Part shown: one piece after another, positions 9,943-18,629 of the stretch
How positions within the stretch are numbered: position 1 is the stretch's first letter
How the letters are laid out: each line of letters starts with the position of its first letter
Source: Pseudomonas leptonychotis
GTDB lineage: Bacteria > Pseudomonadota > Gammaproteobacteria > Pseudomonadales > Pseudomonadaceae
Reading direction: 5' to 3'
Assembly (NCBI RefSeq): GCF_004920405.1
Contig: NZ_RFLV01000003.1
Coordinates: 1-64,000, forward strand
DNA length: 64,000 nucleotides
Translations under genes and position numbers: made by a program
Notes under the pieces: model-generated
What the model was told of the DNA's origin: nothing
What the model saw: the letters and a program-made list of their open reading frames with translations, nothing else
The model's database searches: none

Positions 9943-11505
9943 GTGAGCCAAGCTCTGATCGCCGCACTGCAGAACCCGGCCCTCTACCCTCACCCCGTGG
10001 AGCAGTTCCAGGTCATCGAAACCCATATCTCCTGGGTGGTGCTTACCGGCCCCTTTGCCTACAAAATCAAGAAACCAGTGAACTTTGGCTTCCTTGATTT
10101 CACTGAGTTGAGCGCCCGTGAGCATTTCTGCAAGGAAGAGCTGCGCCTCAACCAACGTCTGACCCAAGGCTTGTACCTGGAGGTTGTGCCGATAGGCGGC
10201 AGCGTCGACGCCCCAGAGCTTGGCGGCAATGGTCCAGCTATCGAATATGCACTGAAAATGCGCCAATTCCCGCAAAGCCAACTGCTCAGTGATGTGCAGG
10301 CGCGTGGCGAACTGAGCGAAGCGCATATCGACGCCCTGGCCAAACAAATTGCCGATTTCCATGCATCGACCCCAGCGGTAGCCTCTAACCATGCGTTGTG
10401 TGCGCCGCAGGCAATCGTCGCGCCGATGCGGCAGAATTTCGAACAAATCCGTCCCATGCTCAGTGACACAGGTGACCTGCAACAGCTCGAAGCCTTAGAA
10501 GCCTGGACCGAAGCCAGCTACGCACGTCTTGAACCGCTGCTGGCCAAACGCGCCACCAATGGTTCGATCCGCGAATGCCACGGCGACATCCACCTGGGTA
10601 ACGCTACCCTGCTGGACGATCAAGTGGTGCTGTTCGATTGCATTGAGTTCAACGAACCGTTCCGCCTGATCGACATCGCTTCGGACGCCGCCTTCCTCGC
10701 CATGGACTTGGAAGACCGCGGTTTAAAGGCCCACGCCTGGCGCTTCGTTAATGCCTGGCTGGAACATACCGGCGACTACGCAGCCCTCGAGCTGCTGAAC
10801 TTCTACAAGGCTTACCGTGCACTGGTACGCGCCAAAGTCGCGCTGTTCAGCCTGGCCCATCAAACCGATGCCGTGCAAAAAGCCGTGACCCTGCGCCAAT
10901 ACCGCAACTACGCCAACCTGGCGGAAAGCTACAGCGCCATCCCATCCAGCTTTCTGGCCATTACCCACGGTGTTTCAGCGGTGGGTAAAAGCCATGTCGC
11001 CATGCGCCTGGTCGAAGCCCTCGGCGCCATTCGTCTGCGCTCGGATGTGGAGCGCAAGCGTTTGTTCGGCGAGCAGAAGGATGCCGACCTCGGCAAGCTC
11101 AGCGCCGGCATATACAACCAGGATGCCAGCACCGCTACTTACCAGCGCCTGCATCAATTGGCCGACGCCGCACTGCATGCTGGCTTTCCGGTAGTGATCG
11201 ACGCCACTTACCTCAAGCAGGCGCAGCGCGAAGCCGCCAGTCAGATTGCCGAAGCATGCGGTGCGCCCTTCCTGATCCTGGAATGCAGCGCCCCTGACGA
11301 GGTGATCGCCAGTTGGCTAGAACGTCGCAAGGCTGCCGGTAACGACCCATCCGACGCCAATATGGATGTCGTACGCGCCCAACAGGCCAGCCGTGAAGCG
11401 CTGAGTGACGATGAACTACTGCACAGCAAGCGCGTAGACACCCACGAAAGCGCCAGCCTGGACAGCCTGATTACGCGCATTCGCCAGGGCATTGCGGGCC
11501 TGTAA
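9943..11505 (+). CDS. Fusion of an aminoglycoside-phosphotransferase-like kinase and a P-loop ATPase/kinase
   Basis: A 520-residue two-domain protein. The N-terminal half is APH/choline-kinase-like, with catalytic loop CHGDIHLGN (about residue 212) and DCIEFN metal-binding segment. The C-terminal half has a Walker A, GVSAVGKSH (about residue 342), and resembles zeta-toxin/gluconate-kinase-type small-molecule kinases (VVIDATYLKQAQR). The start is the GTG at 9943, supported by AAGGA 6 bases upstream; an in-frame ATG at 9904 lacks one. Substrate unknown. The family is widespread in proteobacteria and should not be called a resistance gene on this evidence. Confidence 0.8.
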   Translation: MSQALIAALQNPALYPHPVEQFQVIETHISWVVLTGPFAYKIKKPVNFGFLDFTELSAREHFCKEELRLNQRLTQGLYLEVVPIGGSVDAPELGGNGPAIEYALKMRQFPQSQLLSDVQARGELSEAHIDALAKQIADFHASTPAVASNHALCAPQAIVAPMRQNFEQIRPMLSDTGDLQQLEALEAWTEASYARLEPLLAKRATNGSIRECHGDIHLGNATLLDDQVVLFDCIEFNEPFRLIDIASDAAFLAMDLEDRGLKAHAWRFVNAWLEHTGDYAALELLNFYKAYRALVRAKVALFSLAHQTDAVQKAVTLRQYRNYANLAESYSAIPSSFLAITHGVSAVGKSHVAMRLVEALGAIRLRSDVERKRLFGEQKDADLGKLSAGIYNQDASTATYQRLHQLADAALHAGFPVVIDATYLKQAQREAASQIAEACGAPFLILECSAPDEVIASWLERRKAAGNDPSDANMDVVRAQQASREALSDDELLHSKRVDTHESASLDSLITRIRQGIAGL

Positions 11506-11588
11506 GGCGATACGGGGAATTGATTGGCGGCGCGAGCAGAGCGCGCCGCTGCTTCTATACTGGCGATGAGACCCTATGGAGAGACCTC

Positions 11589-11933
11589 ATGAGCCAGCCC
11601 CGACAACTGGATAACCCGCTGTATAGCCTGATCCGCAACGAGCAAATTTCCGCCTTCAATGCGCAAAAGCCCAAAGACACAGTCGTCGACCTGAGCGACG
11701 GTGATTTTCGCGGCATTGACCTGCGCGCCCTGGATGCCCAAGGCATCAACTTCACCAATGCCTATTTCCGCGGCACCGATCTGCGCGGCCTCGACCTGCG
11801 TAATGCCCAGCTTGAAGGTGCCAGCCTGGCGCACGCCCAGATTTCCGGGGCCTACTTCCCGGTCGAGCTGACGGCTGACGAGATTCTTATGTCGGTGAAT
11901 TTCGGCACACGCCTACGCTACAACACCCGCTGA
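11589..11933 (+). CDS. Pentapeptide-repeat protein
   Basis: A 114-residue protein. Residues about 38-90 follow the A(D/N)Lxx pentapeptide pattern (FRGIDLRALDAQGINFTNAY, then FRGTDLRGLDLRNAQLEGAS), which forms a right-handed quadrilateral beta helix. No signal peptide, so probably cytoplasmic. The ATG at 11589 is preferred; upstream in-frame residues are not conserved-looking. Function unknown. A short GC-rich hairpin (11527-11549) separates it from the preceding gene. Confidence 0.75.
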   Translation: MSQPRQLDNPLYSLIRNEQISAFNAQKPKDTVVDLSDGDFRGIDLRALDAQGINFTNAYFRGTDLRGLDLRNAQLEGASLAHAQISGAYFPVELTADEILMSVNFGTRLRYNTR

Positions 11934-12065
11934 GCAGGACTGACACCAGCCTGCTGCTTGGCATACGGGAAACAGCCACGCTTTGCCTGCTGGCCGCTAC
12001 ACTTTCTAGCAGGCACGCCAAACTGACTCCATCCGCACGACTGCCCAGCAGCGCAAGGAGGCTTG

Positions 12066-12338
12066 ATGAACGATGAACTGCAACACCTGAAAAATCTCGG
12101 TAAAACCTCGGCCCAGTGGTTACACGCGGTTGGCATTCACAGCGCCAACGACCTGCGCAGACTGGGTGCGGTCAGCGCATACCGAGCTGTGCGCGCACGG
12201 GGTTTCAGGGCGTCCAAGGTGCTGCTCTATGCAATTGAAGGCGCGTTACTGGATGTACACTGGAACGAGCTGCCACCTGGGCATAAGGCCGAACTCAATG
12301 GCCAACTCGATGAAAGTTCACACCACAACAAGAGCTAG
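12066..12338 (+). CDS. TfoX C-terminal-domain protein
   Basis: A 90-residue protein made up almost only of a TfoX C-terminal (helix-hairpin-helix-like) domain: LKNLGKTSAQWLHAVGIHSANDLRRLG, then a Tyr/Arg-rich segment and ALLDVHWNELPPGHKAEL. The N-terminal TfoX domain is absent, as in many pseudomonad homologues, so a role in competence cannot be assumed. AGGAGG lies 4 bases before the ATG at 12066. Confidence 0.75.
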   Translation: MNDELQHLKNLGKTSAQWLHAVGIHSANDLRRLGAVSAYRAVRARGFRASKVLLYAIEGALLDVHWNELPPGHKAELNGQLDESSHHNKS

Positions 12339-12444
12339 CTCACAACCTCTCAGCCTTTTGATTTACCTGAGACACGCTGGCAACTATTGTTTTAGGGACG
12401 TTCGTGCGGTTTAGTATGCCCAGCCAGTTCAAGGAAATTTGCTC

Positions 12445-13245
12445 ATGTATTTACTCGGGGAGCAACCGGCTTACGCCGATCAGCTGATCAACCGACTCCA
12501 AAGCATCCCCACTCAATTGCTCGAGGGGCTTGCGCCTGCTGGATCACCGCTACAGCTTGAGCGTGCGGACGATCTGGCCAAGATGCTGCCGGGTAATCAA
12601 TTATTCATCATTGAAAATGGCCTGCTGCATGCTGTGGTCGATGAACGTCCGCTGTTTTATCTGCAGGAAGGTGATCTGGTCGGCCTGCGTCAGGGTTTAG
12701 ACATGCCCAGCTGCCGCTACAGCAGCGAAGAGCAGCTGAGCCTGATTCCTTACTCGCGCAGCGATGTGTTCAAGCACATCTACGCCAGCGAGCATCGCCA
12801 AGAACTGTTTATCCAGTACCTGATTGGTCACACCGCCCTACTGTCTGATGCACTGGTCCGTCTGAAGCAGCCTGAAATTCGTCCGTCCACTGGCTTCCAG
12901 CATTTTGCTGCAGGCGAAGAGCTGATCCATCAGGGCGACGTGGCTGACAACGTCTTCATCATTATCGAAGGCCATGCCGAAGCCTATGTCGACGGGCACA
13001 AGGTCGGGGATGTACAGAAAGATGAAATCTTTGGCGCCATGGCGGTGTTCACCCGCGAGAAACGCAGCGCCACTGTACTGGCAATCGAACCCTGCACGGT
13101 GATGGTGATTCCAAAGGAGCAATTTCTCAGCCTGATGCAAAGCAACCCACGGATTGCTCACAGCCTGATCGAAAGCATGGCTAAACGTATTGATCTGCTG
13201 AACAAGGAAGTCACCCAGCTGCGTCTGCCTGCCGACGTATCCTGA
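12445..13245 (+). CDS. cbpA: Cyclic-nucleotide-binding-domain protein (CbpA-like)
   Basis: A 266-residue soluble protein. The N-terminal half is a degenerate cNMP-binding-like domain (about 15-100). The C-terminal half (about 150-255) is a clear CNB domain, with FAAGEELIHQGDVADNVFIIIEGHAEAYVDGHKVGDVQKDEIFG followed by the phosphate-binding cassette equivalent FGAMAVFTREKRSATV. No DNA-binding helix-turn-helix follows. It matches P. aeruginosa CbpA in position (next to prrF and phu) and architecture; there it is a cAMP-binding protein controlled by Vfr. The ATG at 12445 has AAGGA 9 bases upstream. I could not identify a convincing Vfr site. Confidence 0.8.
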   Translation: MYLLGEQPAYADQLINRLQSIPTQLLEGLAPAGSPLQLERADDLAKMLPGNQLFIIENGLLHAVVDERPLFYLQEGDLVGLRQGLDMPSCRYSSEEQLSLIPYSRSDVFKHIYASEHRQELFIQYLIGHTALLSDALVRLKQPEIRPSTGFQHFAAGEELIHQGDVADNVFIIIEGHAEAYVDGHKVGDVQKDEIFGAMAVFTREKRSATVLAIEPCTVMVIPKEQFLSLMQSNPRIAHSLIESMAKRIDLLNKEVTQLRLPADVS

Positions 13246-13264
13246 CCCACCTGGCAGCCTCAAG

Positions 13265-13289
13265 AACCCGACTTCGAGTCGGGTTTTTG
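13265..13289 (+). terminator. Intrinsic terminator of cbpA
   Basis: A perfect 9-bp stem (13265-13273 with 13277-13285), a 3-base loop and a T-run, 19 bases after the cbpA stop. Confidence 0.9.
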
Positions 13290-13341
13290 CTTTTAGGCGA
13301 TAGCGACATTGCGCCAGAAGGAAAAAGTTTACGCTTACGTG

Positions 13342-13370
13342 TTGACTTGAAAATGAGAATTGTTATTATT
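13342..13370 (+). promoter_or_regulatory. Fur-box-containing promoter of prrF
   Basis: A -35 TTGACT (13342-13347) and -10 TATTAT (13364-13369) are spaced by 16 bp. Between and across them lies AAAATGAGAATTGTTATTAT (13350-13369), a close match to the Fur consensus GATAATGATAATCATTATC. Fur bound here would cover the promoter when iron is plentiful, so the RNA is expected only in iron limitation. Confidence 0.85.
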
Positions 13371-13375
13371 ATCAC

Positions 13376-13489
13376 AACTGGTCGCGAGATCAGCCGATAA
13401 GCTTAAGAGACCTTCAGTCGGCCTCTTCAGATTATCTCCTCATCAGGCTAATCACGGTTATTGACCCGGCTCTTGCCGGGTCTTTTTTT
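13376..13489 (+). ncRNA. prrF: PrrF iron-responsive small RNA
   Basis: The sequence from about 13376 (AACTGGTCGCGAGATCAGCC) to the terminator matches PrrF as I remember it, including the core ATTATCTCCTCATCAGGCTA around 13431-13450 that base-pairs with target mRNAs. It ends in a rho-independent terminator: stem 13463-13470 with 13475-13482, then seven Ts. PrrF blocks synthesis of non-essential iron proteins (for example sodB and TCA enzymes) with Hfq. The location between cbpA and the phu genes equals the P. aeruginosa prrF1/prrF2 site, but only one copy is present here. Confidence 0.92.
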
Positions 13490-13517
13490 GCCTGTCGAAA
13501 AGTACGTTCAGCAACCT

Positions 13518-13925
13518 CTAGAAATCGACCTGCGCCAACCACTCCGGCAGATTGAAGTGCTGGCTTACCCGGACGATCTTGTCGCCCTGAATCTCGAAGA
13601 AACTGGCTGCCGTCAATTGATAGGTCTGGCCACAGGCGTCCGGCAAGCCGTCGTCGGTGCTCAAGTATTCACCGCTCAAGGTAAACTCGCAGGCGGCGCG
13701 CTGCCCGCTTGGCTCGGTGAGAATTTGCAGGTTATCGATGCTTTCGCGGTAGCAGCGCTGACTGCGCTCCAGGTAATCGGCAAAAGCTTGTACGCCCTGC
13801 TCGCGCGGGCCCTGGTTAATGTCCAGCAGCACATCGGCACTAAGCAGAGCCAGGCAGGCACGGCTGTCGCGTTCGTTGAGGGCGTTGAAGTAACGGGTAA
13901 TTAGGGCGTGAGCAGCGGCTGGCAT
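13518..13925 (-). CDS. phuW: SnoaL/ketosteroid-isomerase-like protein at the end of the phu operon
   Basis: A 135-residue NTF2-like alpha+beta protein (ALITRYFNALNERDSRACLALLSADVLLDIN near the N-terminus; a C-terminal sheet ending FFEIQGDKIVRVSQHFNLPEW). It belongs to the ketosteroid-isomerase-related group of SnoaL-like proteins. It occupies the phuW position (last gene of the haem operon, next to prrF), which is the basis of the symbol. No enzymatic activity is known to me. The ATG at 13925 starts at the conserved helix. Confidence 0.65.
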   Translation of the reverse strand: MPAAAHALITRYFNALNERDSRACLALLSADVLLDINQGPREQGVQAFADYLERSQRCYRESIDNLQILTEPSGQRAACEFTLSGEYLSTDDGLPDACGQTYQLTAASFFEIQGDKIVRVSQHFNLPEWLAQVDF

Positions 13926-13979
13926 CGTCAGTCTCCGGTGAAAACCGCAGACTACCTGCTCAGCCGCAGGCAAATCGGG

Positions 13980-14861
13980 CTAGGGTCGCAATTTGGCGCA
14001 GTGGTCCTGCTCTGGTTGCGCCGGGGTGTACCAAACGAAATCGGCAGCCTCGGCGGCAACCTGGCTGCCGGCCTCCGCCAGAATCAACACATGCACACCC
14101 TTGGCAGCACCTAAATCCTGCAAATGCAGCGGTACGCCCAGCTCGCGGCGTACATGGAATGCGCCGGCAAACAACAGGCTCGGCTCAGGTGCCGCTAGCA
14201 GCGCTTCAGCCATGCGCCGGTCGCGTTGCTGCTGCACCGCAAGCATGGCGGGCAGCTGACTTTCCGGCAGCAGATTGCAATGCGACTGACGAATCTGTTT
14301 GAGCAACGCCTCACGCACCGGCGGCGCCGTGGATGCCTGGCCTTGCAGCGGCGGCACCTGAGCGTATATCTGCATGATTTCGCGCCGTTCAAGATTGGCC
14401 GCCAGCAGCGGGTAAGGCTGACGCAGCGCATGCTGCACCAGCGGCCCGTACAGCGACCAGGCCCAGCCCGGCTGCCAGGCCAGGGCATCGAGCATGTCTT
14501 GCGGTGCTTGCCCAGCAGCGATGGATGCGCGCACCTGATCAACCTTGACCTGCTGATCCGGCGTCAGCATCTCCAGTAACAGGCTGCCCTGCAGACGCTG
14601 CGTAGCTAGAGCTCGCAACAGCCACAGCTGCAACGCGTGGTGATCGGGATTGTCGTGCCGCTCGCCCACCAGCACCTTAGGTGCTGCGGCCAAGCGCGCC
14701 AGCAGTTGCTCAGGCGTTAGCAGCACGCCGGTGCGCAGCTCAACAATTTGTCCCAGCTCGGGATGTTGCAAACCCGCCGGGCTTTGCCAAGCGGGTAAAG
14801 CCGGTAACGAGGCCTGACAGGCGCTCAACAGCGCAGCAACCAGCAATAACACCATGCGCAT
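13980..14861 (-). CDS. ChaN-family haem-binding lipoprotein
   Basis: A 293-residue lipoprotein with lipobox LLSAC (Cys15). The TIKI/ChaN-type core begins LVGERHDNPDHHALQLWLL, with further conserved stretches (LLLEMLTPDQQ; LLFAGAFHVRRELGVPLHL). ChaN proteins bind haem in iron-regulated loci. The start at 14861 is supported by AAGG 8 bases upstream, overlapping the end of phuV. I do not recall a ChaN gene inside the P. aeruginosa phu operon, so this is an addition. Confidence 0.82.
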   Translation of the reverse strand: MRMVLLLVAALLSACQASLPALPAWQSPAGLQHPELGQIVELRTGVLLTPEQLLARLAAAPKVLVGERHDNPDHHALQLWLLRALATQRLQGSLLLEMLTPDQQVKVDQVRASIAAGQAPQDMLDALAWQPGWAWSLYGPLVQHALRQPYPLLAANLERREIMQIYAQVPPLQGQASTAPPVREALLKQIRQSHCNLLPESQLPAMLAVQQQRDRRMAEALLAAPEPSLLFAGAFHVRRELGVPLHLQDLGAAKGVHVLILAEAGSQVAAEAADFVWYTPAQPEQDHCAKLRP

Positions 14862-14871
14862 AACGATGACC

Positions 14872-15639
14872 TTAGCGGGCAATGATTAATGGATGACCAC
14901 GCTCTGGATGCTGCTGAATCAGCACCTCCAGCCCGAATACCGCCTGCAGCGGTTCGGCACGTAGCACCTGTTCGGGACGACCCAGCGCATGAGGGCGGCC
15001 GCGCTCCAACAGCAACAGGCGATCACAGTAGCGCGCGGCCAGATTCAGATCGTGAAGAATCACCAACACCGCCGCGCCCTGCTCAACGAAGGCGCGCGTG
15101 GCCTGCAACGTAGTGTGCTGATGCAGCGGATCGAGCATCGAAGTCGGCTCATCGAGCAGCAACATTTGCCCTTCACCGCCCGGCCAAAGCTGCGCCAGCA
15201 CCCGCGCCAGGTGCACCCGTTGCCGCTCGCCGCCGGACAACGCCAGGTAACTGCGCCCAGCCAGATGCAACGCATCGGCCGCCTCCAGCGCCTGCTTGAT
15301 GATCTGCTCATCGCGCAGCCGGCCGCTGGCATGGGGCAAACGGCCCATACCGACCACGTCTTCTACGCGAAAGGCGAAGTTCAGCGTCGAGGTTTGCGGT
15401 AACACTGCCAGACGTTGCGCACGCTCACTGCCGGGCCAGTCTTGCAGCCGCCGCTGATCGAGCCAGACGTCGCCATGGCTCGGTTGCAGTTCGCCACACA
15501 AGGCGCCAAGCAAGGTGCTCTTGCCGGCGCCATTCGGCCCCAGCACCCCGAGCACTTCGCCAGGATGCAATTCCAGATTGATATCCGCCAGCACCGTGCA
15601 CGGGCCGCGTTGCACTGCCAGATTCTCTGCGCGCAGCAT
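14872..15639 (-). CDS. phuV: Haem ABC transporter ATP-binding protein
   Basis: A 255-residue ABC ATPase powering haem import across the inner membrane with PhuU. Walker [10 protein letters not shown] (about 36-44), signature LSGGERQRV, Walker [13 protein letters not shown] and the switch His in [13 protein letters not shown] are all present. The start is the ATG at 15639 ([12 protein letters not shown]), which overlaps the phuU stop by one base. The longer in-frame extension is a read of phuU in another frame. HmuV family. Confidence 0.93.
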   Translation of the reverse strand: MLRAENLAVQRGPCTVLADINLELHPGEVLGVLGPNGAGKSTLLGALCGELQPSHGDVWLDQRRLQDWPGSERAQRLAVLPQTSTLNFAFRVEDVVGMGRLPHASGRLRDEQIIKQALEAADALHLAGRSYLALSGGERQRVHLARVLAQLWPGGEGQMLLLDEPTSMLDPLHQHTTLQATRAFVEQGAAVLVILHDLNLAARYCDRLLLLERGRPHALGRPEQVLRAEPLQAVFGLEVLIQQHPERGHPLIIAR

Positions 15640-16676
15640 CAGGTACGCCCCCGCAGTAGCAGATAAAGGAAGAACGGCGCCCCAATCAGCGCCGTGACAA
15701 TACCGATCGGCAATTCGGCAGGTGCCAGCACCAGCCGCGCCGCCAGGTCCGCCAGCAGCAACAAACTGGCACCCGCCAGGGCCGAGGCCGGCAACAGCAC
15801 GCGATGATCCGGCCCCACTAGCAGGCGCACCAAGTGCGGCACCACCAAGCCGATAAAGCCGATCATCCCCGCCGCCGCCACGGCCGCGCCAACGCCAAGT
15901 GCGGTGCAAAACACCAGTTCAGCTTTGATTCGCTCCACAGCGAAGCCCAGATGGCGCGCCTCCGACTCCCCCAATAGCAAGGCATTCAACGCCTTGGCCC
16001 GGCGCGGCAGCCACAGTGCCACTGCCGCCGTCACCAACAGCAATGGCCACAACCGGCTGTAACTGGCGCCATTGAGGCTGCCCAGGTTCCAGAACGTCAG
16101 GGTGCGTAAAGTGGCGTCATCGGCCAGATAAGTGAACAACCCGATAGCCGCACCGGCCAGTGCGGTCAGCGCAATACCCGCCAGGAGCATGGTCGCCACA
16201 TGGGTTTCGCCATCACGCCGGCCCAGGCGGTACACCAGCGCGGTCACCCCCAAGCCACCTAGAAAGGCAAACAACGACAACAGATAAGGCGCAAAAGCCT
16301 CGGGCAAACCACCCAACGCAACGCCACCCACAATCGCAATGGATGCTCCAAGAGCCGCACCACTGGAAACACCGATCAAGCCGGGATCGGCCAGCGGATT
16401 ACGAAACAATCCTTGCATCGCCACCCCGCACAGCGCCAACACGGCACCGACCAACAGCCCCAGCAAGGTACGCGGCAGGCGGATCTGCCCAAGTATCAGT
16501 TCGGCCTGAGCCAGGTCGCTTCCCGGTTGCGCCAGACCGAGCAGGCGTAGCGCCGCCTTGAGGGTATCAAGCAGCGGCAGGCTGACCGGCCCCAGCGCCA
16601 GCGACAACCAGAGCGCGAGCGCCAACAGCAAGCCCAGCGCGATAAACAGTGAACGTGGTCGGATAACAGGATTCAT
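15639..16676 (-). CDS. phuU: Haem ABC transporter permease (FecCD family)
   Basis: A 345-residue multi-pass inner-membrane protein with about 9-10 hydrophobic helices. FecCD hallmarks include [42 protein letters not shown] and [17 protein letters not shown]. It works with PhuT and PhuV to import haem. It overlaps phuT by 4 bases (ATGA) at its start and phuV by 1 base at its end. Confidence 0.93.
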   Translation of the reverse strand: MNPVIRPRSLFIALGLLLALALWLSLALGPVSLPLLDTLKAALRLLGLAQPGSDLAQAELILGQIRLPRTLLGLLVGAVLALCGVAMQGLFRNPLADPGLIGVSSGAALGASIAIVGGVALGGLPEAFAPYLLSLFAFLGGLGVTALVYRLGRRDGETHVATMLLAGIALTALAGAAIGLFTYLADDATLRTLTFWNLGSLNGASYSRLWPLLLVTAAVALWLPRRAKALNALLLGESEARHLGFAVERIKAELVFCTALGVGAAVAAAGMIGFIGLVVPHLVRLLVGPDHRVLLPASALAGASLLLLADLAARLVLAPAELPIGIVTALIGAPFFLYLLLRGRT

Positions 16677-17572
16677 GGCGTGGGCTTAGCTTCGGCGACC
16701 AGAGGTTGGCTGGCAGGATAAAAGGCTGCGGACAAGGCCGCCAGCCTATCTGGCAAACGCGGGCCCAGACCACCGACCAACAATGTTGGATCGAGCATCA
16801 GTAAACGCTGATTACGCGCTGCCCGCGTCGCCGCCAGCGCCGGGTTCTGTTGTAACAGGGCCTCGCGCGCAGCATCTCCCGCAAGACTGCGATCAGCAAT
16901 GATCACCACCTCAGGGTCGAGTGCTAACAAGGCTTCAGTGGACAACGCTTTATACCCGTGATGACTGGCCAAATTGCGCCCACCCGCACGCTCAATCAGC
17001 CAGTCCGCCGACGTGTCTTTACCGCCCACCATCGGGCTGCCGCCGGCGTGCCCGAGCAATAACAGCACCCCTGGCATGGCTTGCTCGCGCTGCGCAGTCA
17101 CTAACCAGTCGGTTTGTTGCTGCAGGCGTTGCTGGTACGCCGCAAAGGCCTGTTCGGCACGCTGCGGCTCACCCAGCAGCATGCCGATACGCCGCAAGCT
17201 GGCCCGCAGGCTGGGCAGATCCGCCTTGGCCGAAAGCATTTCTACTCGCACCCCCGCACCGCGCAGTTGCGCCAGCACGGACGGCGGGCCCATTTCCTCG
17301 CTACCTATCAACACATCAGGACGCAGGGTCAGCATGCCTTCGGCCGCCAACTGGCGCTGATAGCCAATGCTCGGCAACGCTCGCAGCGACTGTGGGTGCT
17401 GACTGGTGCTGTCCACGCCCACCAGCCGACGCTCGCCACCCAACGCCACCACCCATTCACTGAGCGAGCCACCGGAGCTAATCCAGCGTTGCGGCAACGG
17501 CTCAGCGGCAAGCGCCGAGCCACAGAACAAGACACTCGCACACAGAGCGAGTACAGCATTAAGGCGTTTCAT
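16673..17572 (-). CDS. phuT: Periplasmic haem-binding protein
   Basis: A 299-residue class III periplasmic binding protein. The signal peptide ends near GSALA (residue 22). The two lobes are linked by a long helix. A Tyr in the segment PSIGYQRQLAAEG fits the haem-coordinating Tyr of PhuT/HmuT proteins. It delivers haem from the receptor to PhuUV. Its start lies within the last 14 bases of exbD. Confidence 0.92.
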   Translation of the reverse strand: MKRLNAVLALCASVLFCGSALAAEPLPQRWISSGGSLSEWVVALGGERRLVGVDSTSQHPQSLRALPSIGYQRQLAAEGMLTLRPDVLIGSEEMGPPSVLAQLRGAGVRVEMLSAKADLPSLRASLRRIGMLLGEPQRAEQAFAAYQQRLQQQTDWLVTAQREQAMPGVLLLLGHAGGSPMVGGKDTSADWLIERAGGRNLASHHGYKALSTEALLALDPEVVIIADRSLAGDAAREALLQQNPALAATRAARNQRLLMLDPTLLVGGLGPRLPDRLAALSAAFYPASQPLVAEAKPTP

Positions 17573-18002
17573 GATTGGCCTCTAAAAGAATGCGACTGTC
17601 CTGAATACCCTGCTGTTGCAGCAGCGCCATCAGGTCAAGAAATGCCGACAGCGGCGCCTGACGATCCAACGCCAGGTCCAAAGCGGTAGTTTTGTCGGCG
17701 GCAAAGGCCGTGATCAGTGCAGCGCGCAGCGTGTCAAAATCGGTCTGCTGCGTGCCGTTAAAACGCCAAGCGCCTTCGGCCGAAAGCTGTACCTGGATGC
17801 GCTCGCCATTGCCGGCACTCGCTGTGGGCAAGGCCTCACGGCTCTGCGACAACTGCAAGGGCAGTTCCAGCAGCGGCGTTTGCGCGGTCAGCAAAAAGAA
17901 CACCAGCACGATAAAAATCACATCGAGCAGCGGCGTCAGGTCGGGTAACAGGTTGCCCTGCGCCGCAGTGGTCGCCGGCAAGCGGATCACGACAGCACCC
18001 AC
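17559..18002 (-). CDS. exbD: ExbD/TolR-family energy-transducing protein
   Basis: A 147-residue protein. One TM helix near residues 24-45 (LTPLLDVIFIVLVFFLLTAQ) contains the essential Asp (Asp27) that carries protons in ExbD. A periplasmic domain follows. The start is a GTG at 18002 overlapping the end of exbB by 16 bases. With the adjacent exbB and tonB it forms a dedicated TonB motor for the haem receptor. Confidence 0.88.
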   Translation of the reverse strand: MGAVVIRLPATTAAQGNLLPDLTPLLDVIFIVLVFFLLTAQTPLLELPLQLSQSREALPTASAGNGERIQVQLSAEGAWRFNGTQQTDFDTLRAALITAFAADKTTALDLALDRQAPLSAFLDLMALLQQQGIQDSRILLEANHETP

Positions 18003-18628
18003 TGCGCCGCCAATGGACTGCCGGTTAGTTCCAGCTCCAGACCGTCCAACGCCAACTGACAGCGATTGAGCAGCGCTTGCACACCTTCCAGATAGCGCTC
18101 AGCCCACAAGGCAAAGCCCTGACCCGCCGCCAGCGCCGGGATGGCGATCAGCAAGCCCCAGACTGTGGTGTACAGCGCCTGCCACAGGCCATCAGCGAGC
18201 AACGCCGGGGTTACCGGGCTGTTCTGCCCGGCAATATTGGCAAACATCTCGAGCATGCCCAGCACCGTGCCGAGCAAGCCGAGCATGGGCGCCAGCATGC
18301 CGATCAGCTGCAGCAAGCGCAGCTGGCGATTGAGGCGCTGACGCTCCTCCAGCAACCAGCAACCTAATAGCTCTTCACGCTGCACGGCCGGCAAGGCACT
18401 GTGCTTGAGCAACAACGCCAGGCCATAGCGCCAACCGCGCGCACGGCCTTTGCAATGCTCACGCTCACAGGTGCGGCAAGCGCTGACTGCCGCACGCCCA
18501 GCAGCAGTGCTCAGCGGCTGCAAACGCAAAAAAACACTGAGACGCTCAAGTATCAGCGCCAGCGCCAGCAGCGAACACAGCGCCAGCGGCCAGCCCAGCG
18601 GCCCCATCGCACTCCACCACTGGCTCAT
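17987..18628 (-). CDS. exbB: ExbB/MotA/TolQ-family proton channel protein
   Basis: A 213-residue inner-membrane protein with TM helices near residues 8-30, 105-130 (LLQLIGMLAPMLGLLGTVLGML) and 150-175 (ALYTTVWGLLIAIPALAAG), the ExbB/TolQ layout. The start MSQWWSAMG at 18628 lies 1 base after the phuS stop. Odd: the first cytoplasmic loop carries three clustered cysteines (ACRTCEREHC), not a feature I know in ExbB. Confidence 0.85.
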   Translation of the reverse strand: MSQWWSAMGPLGWPLALCSLLALALILERLSVFLRLQPLSTAAGRAAVSACRTCEREHCKGRARGWRYGLALLLKHSALPAVQREELLGCWLLEERQRLNRQLRLLQLIGMLAPMLGLLGTVLGMLEMFANIAGQNSPVTPALLADGLWQALYTTVWGLLIAIPALAAGQGFALWAERYLEGVQALLNRCQLALDGLELELTGSPLAAQWVLS

Positions 18629-18629
18629 T

